Assembly: GCF_900091585.1 (NCBI RefSeq)
Contig: NZ_FMHT01000003.1
Coordinates: 2,341,501 to 2,405,500, forward strand
Length of the DNA: 64,000 nt
Direction of reading: 5' to 3'
Source: Micromonospora nigra
GTDB taxonomy: Bacteria; Actinomycetota; Actinomycetes; Mycobacteriales; Micromonosporaceae
Position 1 is the stretch's first letter. Every line of letters starts with the position of its first letter. Positions 43,324 to 52,369 of this stretch are shown in pieces. Position numbers and translations under genes: made by a program. The notes below the pieces were generated by a model. The model was given only the letters and a program-made list of their open reading frames with translations, did no database searches and was not told the origin of the DNA.

Positions 43324-46039
43324 GCTCCGGATCCGCGGCAAGCTCGCGCTGCTGGTGGTCATCCCGCTGCTGAGCATGGTGATGCTCGCCGTGCCCGTGG
43401 TCCTCGACCGGGTCTCCGCCGCGCAGCGCGCCGGCGAGATCGCCGAACGGGTCCGCGTCGCCAGCCGGATCGGCAGCCTCGTGCAGGACCTGCAACAGGA
43501 ACGCATCCTCTCGGTCGGTCTGCTGCTCGGCCGGGTCGACCGCACCGAACTGGTGCTCAAGTCGGCCACCGTGGACGACCGGGTCGCCGACCTGCGCGCC
43601 GAGCGGGGCGAGCAACTGCCGGCCGAGGTCGACGCCGCACTCGACGCCGTCCGCACCCTCACCGACGTCCGCACCGCGGTGCTCGCCGGGGTCGCCACCC
43701 CCTACGACGTGTTGGCCGCCTACAGTCCGGTCAACCTGGGCCTGATCACCGCACTGCGCCTGCCCTTCCAGGTGGACACCAACACCGCCGCCGGGCAGCA
43801 GGTGCTGGCCCTGGACGGGCTGCTGCGCGTCGACGAGGCGCTGGGCCGCTGCGCCGCACTCATCGTGCTGGTCAAGGCGACCGACGACCCGCAGGCGATC
43901 CTCGGGTACGCCGCCTGCATGGCCGCCCTGAACGTGGACAACCAGCGGTTCCGTAGCCTGGTCACCCCCGAGCAGTTGCAGCTCGCGATGCTCAACGACG
44001 CGGCCGTGCAGGCCCGCACCAGCCCCGACTTCCTCCGGGCCAGCATGGTCGACCCGACCGGCGCGGTGCGGGACGTGCCGCTGGACGCCCTCTTCCCCGC
44101 GGCCCGCACGATGATCACCCTCGGCCAGTTCGTGGAGAAGAAGATCGTCGCCGACGTCATCGCCGAGGTGAACGACGAGCAGCGACGCGCCCTGACCGCC
44201 GCCTGGCTCGTCGGCAGCGCCGCCGCGCTGATCCTCGCGGCGGTGGTGCTGCTGAGCGCGGCGGTGGCCCGCACGGTCGCCCGGCCGCTGACCCGCCTCA
44301 CCCTGTCCGCCGACCGGGTGGCCCGGGTCGCCGAGGCCGAGCTGGTACGGGTCGCCGACGACGACGCCGAGTCCGTTCCGCCCGTCCGCCTCGACACCGT
44401 CGACGTGCGGGCCCGGGACGAGATCGGCGACCTGGCCCGGGCCTTCGACCGGGTGCAGACCACGGCCGCCCGGCTGGTCGAGCGGCAGGTCGCCGGCCGG
44501 CGCAACGTCGCCCAGATGTTCGGGCACGTCGGGCGGCGCACGCAGAACCTGGTGGGCCGGCAGATCGCCCTGATCGACCGGCTGGAACGGCAGGAGACCG
44601 ACCCGGGCCGGCTGGAACACCTGTACCGCCTCGACCACATCTCCAGCCGCCTGCGCCGCAACGCCGGCAACCTGGTGGTGCTCTCCGGCTCCACGGGTGC
44701 CGACCCGCACGTGACGCCCGTCCCGCTGGGCGACGTCGTCCGGCTGGCCCTCGGCGAGATCGAGGACTTCACCCGGGTCGACGTTCAGGTCCCCGCCGGT
44801 CTCTCGGCCGCTCCCGGCACCGTCGGTGACCTCGTGCTGGCCCTGGCCGAGCTGATGGAGAACGCCACCGCGTTCTCCCCACCGCACACCCGGGTGGTGG
44901 TCGGCGGCGAACTGACCGACACGGGCGCGCGGCTGACCGTGGTCGACCACGGCATCGGCATGTCCGAGGAACGACTGGCCGAGGAGAACGCCCGGCTGAC
45001 CCGGCGGGAACGCCTCGACCTCGCCCCCACCGAGGTGCTCGGGCTCTTCGTGGTGGGCCGGCTGGCCCGCCGGCACGGTTGGGCGGTGGAACTCGTCCCG
45101 ACCACCGGCGGCGGGGTGACCGCCCGGATGGACATTCCTGAGGCGTCGTTGGTGGTGCGGCGTGCCGACCGGGTCGGCGCGACCGTGGCCCGGGCGGCGG
45201 TGCCGGCCCGCGACCGGCGCTCCCCCGCCGGTGCGCCCGACACCGCCCGGGGCGGGCTGGCGCTGACCGCGGTTCCCGCGGATCAGCCCCCCGCCCCGGC
45301 CGCCTTCGAAGACTCCCTGCTCAGCCGCGCGACCCGGAGCATGGCGGCCGGCGAGACGTGGGACGCCTTCGCCACCGGAACCGCCCCGGCCGAGCAACCC
45401 GACGGCGGGGACCCGGAACCGCCCGCCACCTCCCGCACCGGCCGCCGAGCGGCGCCCGTCGCGGGACGACCCCCGGCCGACCTCGGCCCGGACGCCGCGC
45501 CGTCGGCCGTCGTGGCCCTCGCCCCGGCGGCCGGGCCCGGCGGCGCACCGGCCGCCCCGCACGCCCTGACCGGCGCGGGCCTGCCCCGCCGGCCCACCGC
45601 TGCCCCCGCCACGACCGGCACCCCCGCCGGAACCTTGGGCGGGCCACCGGCCGACGCCACGGGGTTCGGCACCGCCGGCGTCCGCCGGCGGGTGCCCGGG
45701 GCCAGCCTGCCGCCACCCGGCCCGCAGGTCCGGCCGGTCGACGCCGTCGGCACCGACGCGGCGGACGCCCGCGCGCTCGTCGAGGCCGTCGAGTCCGGGG
45801 TACGCCAGGCCGAACGCACCGGCGGGCAGCCCTCCGAGGGTGCCGGACGGGCCCCGTTGAGCCGTCGGGTGCCCGGCGCGAACCTGTCCGTGACGGCACC
45901 CAGCGCGCCACGGCCCAACGGCCACCCGGGGGACCCCAGCGAGGTCCGCCAGCTCGTCAGCGAATTCGAGGCGGGCGTCGCCCGCGCTCTGCGTGAAGTC
46001 AGTCCAGATCGCCAGAACGAAGAGGGATCGACACGGTGA
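43310..46039 (+). CDS. cvnA: conservon sensor histidine kinase-like protein (CvnA)
   Basis: A 909-aa protein. Two membrane helices (about 12-35 and 300-325) flank a nitrate-sensing-like (NIT) extracytoplasmic domain; a HAMP-like linker follows (PLTRLTLSADRVARVAEAEL), then a dimerisation region and an ATP-binding HATPase domain (LAELMENATAFSPPH = N box, VVDHGIGMS = G1, LGLFVVGRLARRHG = G2). The phospho-acceptor His region is atypical, as in conservon kinases. The last 330 residues are a Pro/Ala-rich disordered tail with two copies of RRVPGA(S/N)L. ATG 43310 overlaps the upstream sensor gene by 14 nt; its end overlaps cvnB by 4 nt. Confidence 0.9.
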   Translation: MLLGRLRIRGKLALLVVIPLLSMVMLAVPVVLDRVSAAQRAGEIAERVRVASRIGSLVQDLQQERILSVGLLLGRVDRTELVLKSATVDDRVADLRAERGEQLPAEVDAALDAVRTLTDVRTAVLAGVATPYDVLAAYSPVNLGLITALRLPFQVDTNTAAGQQVLALDGLLRVDEALGRCAALIVLVKATDDPQAILGYAACMAALNVDNQRFRSLVTPEQLQLAMLNDAAVQARTSPDFLRASMVDPTGAVRDVPLDALFPAARTMITLGQFVEKKIVADVIAEVNDEQRRALTAAWLVGSAAALILAAVVLLSAAVARTVARPLTRLTLSADRVARVAEAELVRVADDDAESVPPVRLDTVDVRARDEIGDLARAFDRVQTTAARLVERQVAGRRNVAQMFGHVGRRTQNLVGRQIALIDRLERQETDPGRLEHLYRLDHISSRLRRNAGNLVVLSGSTGADPHVTPVPLGDVVRLALGEIEDFTRVDVQVPAGLSAAPGTVGDLVLALAELMENATAFSPPHTRVVVGGELTDTGARLTVVDHGIGMSEERLAEENARLTRRERLDLAPTEVLGLFVVGRLARRHGWAVELVPTTGGGVTARMDIPEASLVVRRADRVGATVARAAVPARDRRSPAGAPDTARGGLALTAVPADQPPAPAAFEDSLLSRATRSMAAGETWDAFATGTAPAEQPDGGDPEPPATSRTGRRAAPVAGRPPADLGPDAAPSAVVALAPAAGPGGAPAAPHALTGAGLPRRPTAAPATTGTPAGTLGGPPADATGFGTAGVRRRVPGASLPPPGPQVRPVDAVGTDAADARALVEAVESGVRQAERTGGQPSEGAGRAPLSRRVPGANLSVTAPSAPRPNGHPGDPSEVRQLVSEFEAGVARALREVSPDRQNEEGSTR

Positions 46040-46512
46040 CCAGCCCCTTCCTGCACGACAACCTCGACCAGCAGAACCCGCCGGGCGCGGCCGGTGACCT
46101 CAGCGCGGAGGCACGCACCTTCAACTGGCTGCTGGACTCCTTCACCTCCAGCACCGCCGGGGTGCTGGAGGCCATCGCCGTATCGTCGGACGGCCTGCTG
46201 ATGGCCATGTCGGCGATCAAGGACCGGTCCAACGCGGAGCGGCTCGCGGCGGTGGTGTCCGGCATGACCAGCCTCGCCGGCGGCGCGGCGAGCTGGTACG
46301 CGCTGGGCGGCCTGAACCGCGTCATCGTGGACATGGCCGAGGGCTACCTGCTGATCAGCGCGATCAGCAGCGGCTCCGTGCTGGGGGTGGTCGCCGACCG
46401 CTCGGCGAACCTGGGCACCGTCGCGTACGAGATGACCCTCTTCGCCGGCCGGGCCGGCGGCGCCCTCACCCCCCGTCTCATCGCCGAACTCAAGAACTCC
46501 GTCCAGCAGTGA
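46036..46512 (+). CDS. cvnB: roadblock/LC7 protein of the conservon (CvnB)
   Basis: A 158-aa protein with a Roadblock/LC7 domain (about 25-140): TFNWLLDSFTSSTAGVLEAI and VSSDGLLMAMSAI, then GGLNRVIVDMAEGYLLISAI. In Streptomyces conservons CvnB regulates the GTPase CvnD as a GTPase-activating or scaffold subunit. GTG 46036 overlaps the cvnA stop by 4 nt (GTGA), and the next gene overlaps in the same way, so the block is translationally coupled. Confidence 0.93.
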   Translation: MTSPFLHDNLDQQNPPGAAGDLSAEARTFNWLLDSFTSSTAGVLEAIAVSSDGLLMAMSAIKDRSNAERLAAVVSGMTSLAGGAASWYALGGLNRVIVDMAEGYLLISAISSGSVLGVVADRSANLGTVAYEMTLFAGRAGGALTPRLIAELKNSVQQ

Positions 46513-46976
46513 CCTCCGACGTCGGCGGCGCGGATCCGGACCCGGTGGTCCGGATCCGGCCCTACCTGCGCTCGTCCGGCCCGGCCGGCGACGCGGGTCG
46601 GGCGGGCGCGCCGACGGCCGGCGGACCGGACCCGGAGTCCGACGGCCCCACCGGGCCCCGACCGTTCGTGCTGACCGCCGGACGGGTCGCCGGGGCGGAC
46701 CCGGCGATCGGGTTGGAAACCCAGGTCACGGCCCGGGCCACGACCGGATCGTCCCTGCTCACCCCCGAGTCCCAGGCGATCGTCGCGCTGTGCGGCGAGC
46801 CGATCTCGGTCGCGGAGATCTCCGCGAAGACCCGCCTGCAGTTCGGCGTCACCCGGGTCCTGGTGGGCGACCTGCGCGCCGCCGGGCACCTGGACGTGCA
46901 CGTCAGCGACGTCGACGACGCGCTCGACCCCGACATCATCCTGCGAGTGATTGATGGACTCCGTGCGATCTCCTGA
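46509..46976 (+). CDS. cvnC: DUF742 protein of the conservon (CvnC)
   Basis: A 155-aa protein. After a disordered Pro/Gly-rich part (about 1-60) comes the DUF742 winged-helix-like domain: STLLTPESQAIVALC-like SLLTPESQAIVALCGEPIS, VAEISAKTRLQFGVTRVLVG and DLRAAGHLDVH. DUF742 proteins accompany every conservon and may be DNA- or membrane-linked adaptors; the precise task is not known. GTG 46509 overlaps the cvnB stop by 4 nt and the gene overlaps cvnD by about 23 nt. Confidence 0.9.
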   Translation: MTSDVGGADPDPVVRIRPYLRSSGPAGDAGRAGAPTAGGPDPESDGPTGPRPFVLTAGRVAGADPAIGLETQVTARATTGSSLLTPESQAIVALCGEPISVAEISAKTRLQFGVTRVLVGDLRAAGHLDVHVSDVDDALDPDIILRVIDGLRAIS

Positions 46977-47673
46977 CTGGCCGGTGGTCCCGCTGGGCGG
47001 GCTGACCGCCAACAGCGCCACCGCCCGCTACGGCGGGTCGACCCCGCCCCCACCCGCCGTCGGCCGGGCGGCGCCACCACCGGCCACCGGGCCGGCCGCC
47101 GCACCGCCCACGGCACCGCCGATCCCGGTCAAGATCCTGGTCGCGGGTGGCTTCGGGGTCGGCAAGACCACCACGGTCGGCTCGATCTCCGAGATCTCCC
47201 CGCTGACCACCGAGGCGGAGATGACCAGCGCCGGGATCGGCGTGGACGACCCCGGTTCCCGGGCCGACAAGACCACCACCACCGTCGCCATGGACTTCGG
47301 GCGGGTCACCATCGACCGCAGCCTCAAGCTGTACCTGTTCGGCACGCCGGGGCAGGCCCGGTTCGGGTTCATGTGGGACGACCTGGCGCGGGGTGCCCTC
47401 GGCGCACTGGTCGTGGTGGACTCCGCCCGACTCGACGACTGCTACCCGGCGATCGACTTCTTCGAGCAGGCGGGACTGCCCTTCGTGGTGGGAGTCAACG
47501 CCTTCGACGGCAGGCTGGCGCACGATCTCCCGTCGATCCGGTGGGCACTGGCCATCGGCGAACACGTGCCCCTGGTTCGGTTCGACGCCCGGGACCGGCT
47601 GTCGGTGCGGGACGCCCTGCTGGTCGTGCTCGACCGGGCCCTGGACCGGGCCACCGGGGGCAGGGACGCCTGA
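46954..47673 (+). CDS. cvnD: conservon small GTPase/ATP-GTP-binding protein (CvnD)
   Basis: A 239-aa protein with a Pro-rich N-terminus (about 1-55) and an Mgl/Ras-like GTPase domain: P-loop VAGGFGVGKTT, G3-like LFGTPGQARFGFMW, and NAFDG as the NKxD-type site (Lys replaced by Ala). It acts with CvnA-C as a membrane-associated switch resembling eukaryotic G-protein signalling. ATG 46954 is used; TTG 46951 directly before it is equally possible. It is the last gene of the operon and is followed by a short hairpin. Confidence 0.92.
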   Translation: MDSVRSPDWPVVPLGGLTANSATARYGGSTPPPPAVGRAAPPPATGPAAAPPTAPPIPVKILVAGGFGVGKTTTVGSISEISPLTTEAEMTSAGIGVDDPGSRADKTTTTVAMDFGRVTIDRSLKLYLFGTPGQARFGFMWDDLARGALGALVVVDSARLDDCYPAIDFFEQAGLPFVVGVNAFDGRLAHDLPSIRWALAIGEHVPLVRFDARDRLSVRDALLVVLDRALDRATGGRDA

Positions 47674-47684
47674 CCCTGGTCAGG
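47669..47684 (+). terminator. hairpin at the end of the conservon operon
   Basis: CCTGACC-CT-GGTCAGG covers the cvnD stop codon: a 7-bp palindrome with a minimal 2-nt loop (or 6 bp with 4 nt). It separates cvnD from the AAA+ gene, which has its own -10 box 18 nt further on. Confidence 0.4.
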
Positions 47685-47713
47685 CAGGTGACCGGGGCGG
47701 CTAGGGTCGGGCG

Positions 47714-50038
47714 GTGGCGCAACCCGACCTGATCCTGACCGCGCGCCTGCGGCCGGCCGCGCTGGACGCCCGACGGGGCGTCGTCCGGCTGCACCCGGAG
47801 GTGCTCACCGCGCTGGCCCTCCGCCCCGGCGACCCGGTCCGCCTGACCGGCCGGCGGGTCACCGCCGGCATCGTCGCGGCGGCCGGGCCGACCGCCGCCC
47901 CCGCCCTGCTGCACGCCGACGACCTGCTGCTGGGCAACCTCGGGGTGCGCGACGGCGGGCAGGTGACGGTGAGCCCGCTCCCCGTCGTCGCCGCCCGGCG
48001 GGTGGTCCTCGCCGGCCCGGCCGGGGTCGTCGCGGCGGTCTCCCCCGAGATGCTGCGACTCGCCCTGCTCGGCAAGGCGGTGACCGCCGGTGACGACGTC
48101 TCGCTGCTGCCGCAGGACGTGCAGCCGGACGCCTCCACCCGTTCCCTGGTGGAGGCGGCCCGCCGCAGCCTGTCCAGCCGCGTCGGCTACGCCTGGACCA
48201 GCACCCTGCTGCGGGTGGTGGCCGCCGAACCGGGCCCCGGTGCCCTGGTCACCATGGACACGCTGGTCGGCTGGGAGCACGGCCCCGCCACGCACGGCCC
48301 CGACGGCGCGCGGCCGACCGAGGCAGGACGGCCGACCGGCGCAGGACGGCCGACGAACCACGCCCCGGGCGGCGGTGCCGGCGGCGCGGCGACCGCATCC
48401 CGGGGCCGGGCCGACCCGGGGGTCGCGGCGGCGGACGGTCGCGACGCCGTCGGGACCGCTCCCGCCGATGCCGACGCCCCCTCCCTGGAGGACCTGCCCG
48501 GCCTGCGCAGCCAGGCGCAGGAGCTGACCGAACTGCTCGATCTGGGCTTCCACCACAGGGAGGTGCTGGGGCGGCTGGGCACCACCGTCTCGCTCGGGGT
48601 GCTGCTCGCCGGGCCTGCCGGCTCCGGCAAGTCCGCGCTGGTCCGGGCCGTCGCGGCCCGGGTAGGGGCCCGGATCCGGCCGGTGTGGGCACCCGAGGTG
48701 GCCGCGCTGACCAACACCGCCGCCGCCGAACGGCTGCGCGCCGCCGCCGCCGACGTGACCGGCGACGGGCCGGCGGTGCTGCTGGTGACCGATGTCGAGG
48801 CGCTGGCCCCGGCGGAGGAGGCCGGCCCGGTGGCGACCGTGTTCCGCCAGGTGCTGGCGGAGACCGTACGGGCCGGAGCGGCGGTGGTCTGCACGACCGG
48901 CCGCCCGGAGGCCGTCGACCCGGCGCTACGCGCGCCGGACCTGCTGTCGCTGCGGATCACCGTCCCGCTGCCCGATCCGGCGCTGCGCCGCGAGCAACTG
49001 GGCGTGCTGACCCGGCAGGTGCCGCTGGCCGAGGACGTCCGGCTGGACGAGGTGGCGGGCCGTACGCCCGGGTTCGTCGCCGCCGACCTGGCCGCGCTGG
49101 TGCGGGAGGCCGGCGTGCGGGCGGCGCTGCGGCAGAAGTCGGCCGAGACGCCGACGGTGGCGATGGCCGACTTCACGGCCGCGTTGGAGGTGGTGCGGCC
49201 CACCACGATGGCCGGGTCGACGCTGGAACTGGCGTCGGTGACCCTGGACGACGTGGGCGACCTGGTCGAGGTGAAGCAGACCCTGACCGAGTCGGTGCTG
49301 TGGCCGCTGACCTACCCGGACACGTTCGCCCGGCTCGGGGTGCAGCCGCCGCGCGGCGTGCTGCTCTACGGCCCACCGGGCTGCGGCAAGACGTATCTGG
49401 TCACCGCGTTGGCCGGGTCGGGGCGGGCGAACGTGCTCTCGGTCAAGGGCGCGGAGCTGATGTCGAAGTGGGTCGGTGAGAGCGAACGTGCCGTGCGGGA
49501 GCTGTTCCGCCGGGCCCGGGAGGCCGCGCCGACGCTGATCTTCCTCGACGAGGTCGACGCCCTGGCACCGGTACGCGGCCAGGCCACCGACGGGGGCACC
49601 GCCGACCGGGTGGTGGCCGCGCTGCTGACCGAGCTGGACGGGATCGAGGCGCTGCGCAACGTGGTGGTCGTCGGCGCGACGAACCGACCCGACCTGGTCG
49701 ACCCGGCCCTGCTGCGCCCCGGCCGGCTGGAACGGCTGGTGTACGTGCCGCCGCCGGACGGTCCGGCCCGGGTGGAGATCCTCCGGGCCGCCTCCCGGGG
49801 CGTGCCGTTCGCCCCGGACGTCGACCTGTCCACGCTGGGCGAGGAGCTGGACGGCTTCTCGGCGGCGGACTGCGCGGCGCTGGTCCGCGAGTCCGCGTTG
49901 GCCGCCATGCGCGAGTCGCTGTCCGCGTCCACGGTCACCGGCGCGCACCTGGCCGCCGCCCGGTCCCGGGTCCGGCCGTCGCTGGATCCGGCCCAGGTCG
50001 CCTGGCTGGCGGCGTACGCACAGCAGCGGGCGGGCTGA
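47714..50038 (+). CDS. CDC48/VAT-type AAA+ ATPase with two AAA modules
   Basis: A 774-aa protein. Residues 1-175 resemble the CDC48 N-terminal substrate-binding domain, followed by a variable Gly/Ala/Arg-rich linker (about 185-255). The first AAA module (about 270-500) has Walker A GPAGSGKS but a weakened Walker B (LLVTDVEAL instead of DE). The second (about 505-760) is complete: [38 protein letters not shown]. It should unfold or extract proteins, with hydrolysis mainly in the second ring. GTG 47714 lies 6 nt behind TAGGGT (47702-47707), leaderless. It follows the conservon but has its own promoter. Confidence 0.92.
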   Translation: MAQPDLILTARLRPAALDARRGVVRLHPEVLTALALRPGDPVRLTGRRVTAGIVAAAGPTAAPALLHADDLLLGNLGVRDGGQVTVSPLPVVAARRVVLAGPAGVVAAVSPEMLRLALLGKAVTAGDDVSLLPQDVQPDASTRSLVEAARRSLSSRVGYAWTSTLLRVVAAEPGPGALVTMDTLVGWEHGPATHGPDGARPTEAGRPTGAGRPTNHAPGGGAGGAATASRGRADPGVAAADGRDAVGTAPADADAPSLEDLPGLRSQAQELTELLDLGFHHREVLGRLGTTVSLGVLLAGPAGSGKSALVRAVAARVGARIRPVWAPEVAALTNTAAAERLRAAAADVTGDGPAVLLVTDVEALAPAEEAGPVATVFRQVLAETVRAGAAVVCTTGRPEAVDPALRAPDLLSLRITVPLPDPALRREQLGVLTRQVPLAEDVRLDEVAGRTPGFVAADLAALVREAGVRAALRQKSAETPTVAMADFTAALEVVRPTTMAGSTLELASVTLDDVGDLVEVKQTLTESVLWPLTYPDTFARLGVQPPRGVLLYGPPGCGKTYLVTALAGSGRANVLSVKGAELMSKWVGESERAVRELFRRAREAAPTLIFLDEVDALAPVRGQATDGGTADRVVAALLTELDGIEALRNVVVVGATNRPDLVDPALLRPGRLERLVYVPPPDGPARVEILRAASRGVPFAPDVDLSTLGEELDGFSAADCAALVRESALAAMRESLSASTVTGAHLAAARSRVRPSLDPAQVAWLAAYAQQRAG

Positions 50039-50068
50039 GCCGCGCACCGTGGGCGGCGGCGGACCGGG

Positions 50069-50085
50069 TCGGCCCGGAAGGCCGA
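50069..50085. terminator. short hairpin between convergent AAA+ and GNAT genes
   Basis: TCGGCC-CGGAA-GGCCGA forms a 6-bp stem with a 5-nt loop directly before the GNAT stop codon. Confidence 0.4.
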
Positions 50086-50595
50086 TCAGGGCGCCGGCGG
50101 AGTCGAATCCAGACAGATCTCCGCCCGCACGCCGCCGTCCTGGTCGTGGAACTCGGCCCCGCACTTCGCCAACGCCGACAACGCCCCGGGATTGTCCCGC
50201 GTGGTCTCGGCCACCACTCGTCGCATTCCGGCCGCCGCGGCCAGGTTCAGCAACTCCCGCAGGGCCGCCGGGCCGATGCCCTGGCCCCGGGCGGAACGCC
50301 CCAGCCACAGGCCCGTCTCCACGGTGCCCGGCTCGTCGCGGCGGGTCATCCGGATCATGCCGACCACCTCACCGCCGGCGAGGATGGCGTACATGCGGGT
50401 ACGCGTCGGCCCGTCCAGACCGGCGAAGCTGGCCCGGTGGAAGTCGCGGAACGCCTCCCGGCGGGCGTGCGACCAACCGGCCGGCGCCTCGACCGGTGGC
50501 ATGACGTCGGCAGGCTCGGCCTCGGCAGCCGCCACGGACAGCAGCGACTCCAGGTTCCGCTCGTCCACCGGCTCCAGCCGCACCGTTCCCGTCAC
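50086..50595 (-). CDS. GNAT family N-acetyltransferase
   Basis: A 169-aa single GNAT domain of the RimJ/RimL-like group. VETGLWLGRSARGQGIGPAA holds the acetyl-CoA loop, and NLAAAAGMRRVVAETTRDNP followed by LAKCGAEFHDQ is the typical C-terminal motif. The substrate may be a protein N-terminus or a small molecule. GTG 50595 begins MTGTVRLEPVDERN, which matches family starts. It is convergent with the AAA+ ATPase gene. Confidence 0.85.
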   Translation of the reverse strand: MTGTVRLEPVDERNLESLLSVAAAEAEPADVMPPVEAPAGWSHARREAFRDFHRASFAGLDGPTRTRMYAILAGGEVVGMIRMTRRDEPGTVETGLWLGRSARGQGIGPAALRELLNLAAAAGMRRVVAETTRDNPGALSALAKCGAEFHDQDGGVRAEICLDSTPPAP

Positions 50596-50678
50596 GTGCC
50601 GGAGTCTGCCCGCCCCACCGGCCCACGTCCAGCCAGTTGACGGTGAACTGCCTGGTCGGCCGACCCGGAGACCCGACG

Positions 50679-51197
50679 TCAGCGGCGCCGGCTGCGGGCC
50701 CGCGACGAACGCAGCCGCCGCAGCCGGCCGACCAGCACCGGGTCGGCGGCGAGCGCGGCCGGATTGTCCAGCAACGCGTTCAACAGCTGGTAGTAGCGCG
50801 TGGCGGACAGGTCGAAACGGTCACGGATGGCCTGTTCCTTCGCGCCGGCGTGCCGCCACCACTGACGTTCGAAGGCGAGGATCGCCTGGTCCCGCTCGGT
50901 CAGGCCGCCGGTGGGGGCGTCCTCGGGTGCGGCGTCGCCGCTCCGCTCGCTGGCGACCAGGTCGGCGGGAGTGGCCGGGGCGGCCCGGGGCGCGGGCACC
51001 GAGGGCGTCGCGGGGTCGGGCGACGGCCGGGGGGCGGGCACGGTGGCGGGACGGTCACCTCCGGCCCGCTGGCCGGGGGCGGCCTTCCCGGCCGGCGACG
51101 GCTCGGGGGCGCCCTCTCCGGCCGGCGACGGCTCGGGGGCGGCCTCTCCGGCCGACGACGACTGCTCGGGAGTTGCCGGGGCGGCGTCGGGCTGCAT
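50679..51197 (-). CDS. DUF3263 protein with a repetitive Pro/Ala-rich N-terminus
   Basis: A 172-aa protein. Residues 1-90 are disordered and contain a 10-residue repeat (SPAGEGAPEP-like) from a 30-bp DNA repeat. The C-terminal DUF3263 domain (about 97-160) reads LTERDQAILAFERQWWRHAG, AIRDRFDLSATRYYQLLNAL, a helix-turn-helix-like unit conserved in actinobacteria. It is probably a small DNA-binding protein, though this is not proven. ATG 51197 has AAGGAG 6 nt upstream. The repeat makes the N-terminal length prone to variation between strains. Confidence 0.88.
   Translation of the reverse strand: MQPDAAPATPEQSSSAGEAAPEPSPAGEGAPEPSPAGKAAPGQRAGGDRPATVPAPRPSPDPATPSVPAPRAAPATPADLVASERSGDAAPEDAPTGGLTERDQAILAFERQWWRHAGAKEQAIRDRFDLSATRYYQLLNALLDNPAALAADPVLVGRLRRLRSSRARSRRR
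51091..51150 (+). repeat. 30-bp coding repeat in the DUF3263 gene
   Basis: Two 30-bp units (51091-51120, 51121-51150) share nearly all bases and continue as decayed copies on both sides (51071-51090, 51151-51170). They encode the 10-residue repeat of the disordered region, in frame. Confidence 0.9.
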
Positions 51198-51309
51198 GGC
51201 GCTCCTTGACGGCGGGCCGGCTCGGCGGCGGGGCGGCCGGCCGGGCGACGCCAACCGGGGCTCACCAGCCTAACCAGGGCCTGCGACGGTCGCATCCGAC
51301 GCGCACGGC

Positions 51310-51337
51310 CGCGGCCCGGGCACCTGCCCGGGCCGCG
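51310..51337 (-). terminator. terminator of the ABC exporter operon
   Basis: CGCGGCCCGGGCA (51310-51322) pairs perfectly with TGCCCGGGCCGCG (51325-51337), a 13-bp palindrome with a minimal loop. It lies 16 nt after the permease stop codon and upstream of the DUF3263 gene. Confidence 0.8.
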
Positions 51338-51352
51338 ACCGTCCCCCGTTGC

Positions 51353-52369
51353 TCAGGTGATGTCGCGCCGGCGCATGAACCACATGGCCGCTCCGAGGAT
51401 CACCGTGACGGCGACGGCGAACAGCACCGAGGACTGCTGCCAGGTGATCTCCAGGACGTCGGGCTGACACTCGCCGGTGTAGCTGACGTTGCAGGCGTCC
51501 CAGTCCTGCAACTCCACCTTCTTGGCCATCCAGGCGTACACGTAGGTCGGCAGCAGCCAGGCCTCGGGGAAGCGCACCCCGGACATGCCGAGCAGGATGC
51601 CCAGGCCGACCTGGCCGACGATCATCACGCCGATCGCCCCGCCGAGCGCCATCGCGGTGTGCCGACCGAGGGAGGCGAGCGCGAACCCGATGATGGCCGC
51701 GACCAGCGCCAGCGTCACCCCCCGCAGGCCGGTGAGCGCGAACGACTGCCACGCACCGGAGGTGACCCCTTCCGTGCTGCCCCGGAAGGTGGCGACCAGC
51801 CAGAAGCCGGCGGCCCAGAGCACGGCGGTGGGCAGGGCCACCGCGAGCAGGCCGGTGAGCAGCGCGCCGAGCTTGGTCAGCAGGACGGTGAGCCGCTTCG
51901 GCCGCCACAGCAGCAGGTTCATCATCCCGCCGGTGCTCCACTCGGCACCGACGAAGGAGGCCCCGACGACGAACCCGATGAGCGCCATGATCGCCGCGAA
52001 CGGGATGACCATCTCGCCGAAGCCGTCCCGGAACACGAAGGTCGGGGGCAGGTGCCACTCGGCCTGGAAGGACTCCCGGGGGGCCGGGGTGATGTCGGCG
52101 CAGTCGGCCGGGAAGCGCTGCTCGTCGGCGGTGCCCGCGGCCTTGGCCTGCTCGCACTCCGTCCGGTGCTGCTCGACGTAGCGCAACTGGCTCTGGTATT
52201 CGGCCTCGGCGGCGCGTTCGGCCTTGGCGAGCTGCGCGGCGTCGATCTTCTGGTTGGTGAAGAACATCCCGGCCAGCACGGCGGCCAGCACCAGCAGGCC
52301 GGCGAGCGTGGCGAAGCGGGCGAAGCGGCGCTTGGCGAGCCGGCGCAGCTCGGTACGGAAGAGGCTCAC
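51353..52369 (-). CDS. ABC transporter permease (ABC-2 type) with a large external loop
   Basis: A 338-aa protein. The first helix (about 20-40) is followed by an external region of about 85 residues with a Glu/Gln/Lys-rich helix and two Cys (TECEQ, PADCAD), then five more helices. This layout (one helix, long loop, five helices) is typical of bacitracin/lantibiotic-type ABC-2 permeases. GTG 52369 overlaps the stop of the ATPase gene by 4 nt (GTGA), so GTG 52378 is less likely. Two more Cys lie in a second external loop (ACNVSYTGECQ), so disulfides are possible. Confidence 0.87.
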   Translation of the reverse strand: MSLFRTELRRLAKRRFARFATLAGLLVLAAVLAGMFFTNQKIDAAQLAKAERAAEAEYQSQLRYVEQHRTECEQAKAAGTADEQRFPADCADITPAPRESFQAEWHLPPTFVFRDGFGEMVIPFAAIMALIGFVVGASFVGAEWSTGGMMNLLLWRPKRLTVLLTKLGALLTGLLAVALPTAVLWAAGFWLVATFRGSTEGVTSGAWQSFALTGLRGVTLALVAAIIGFALASLGRHTAMALGGAIGVMIVGQVGLGILLGMSGVRFPEAWLLPTYVYAWMAKKVELQDWDACNVSYTGECQPDVLEITWQQSSVLFAVAVTVILGAAMWFMRRRDIT

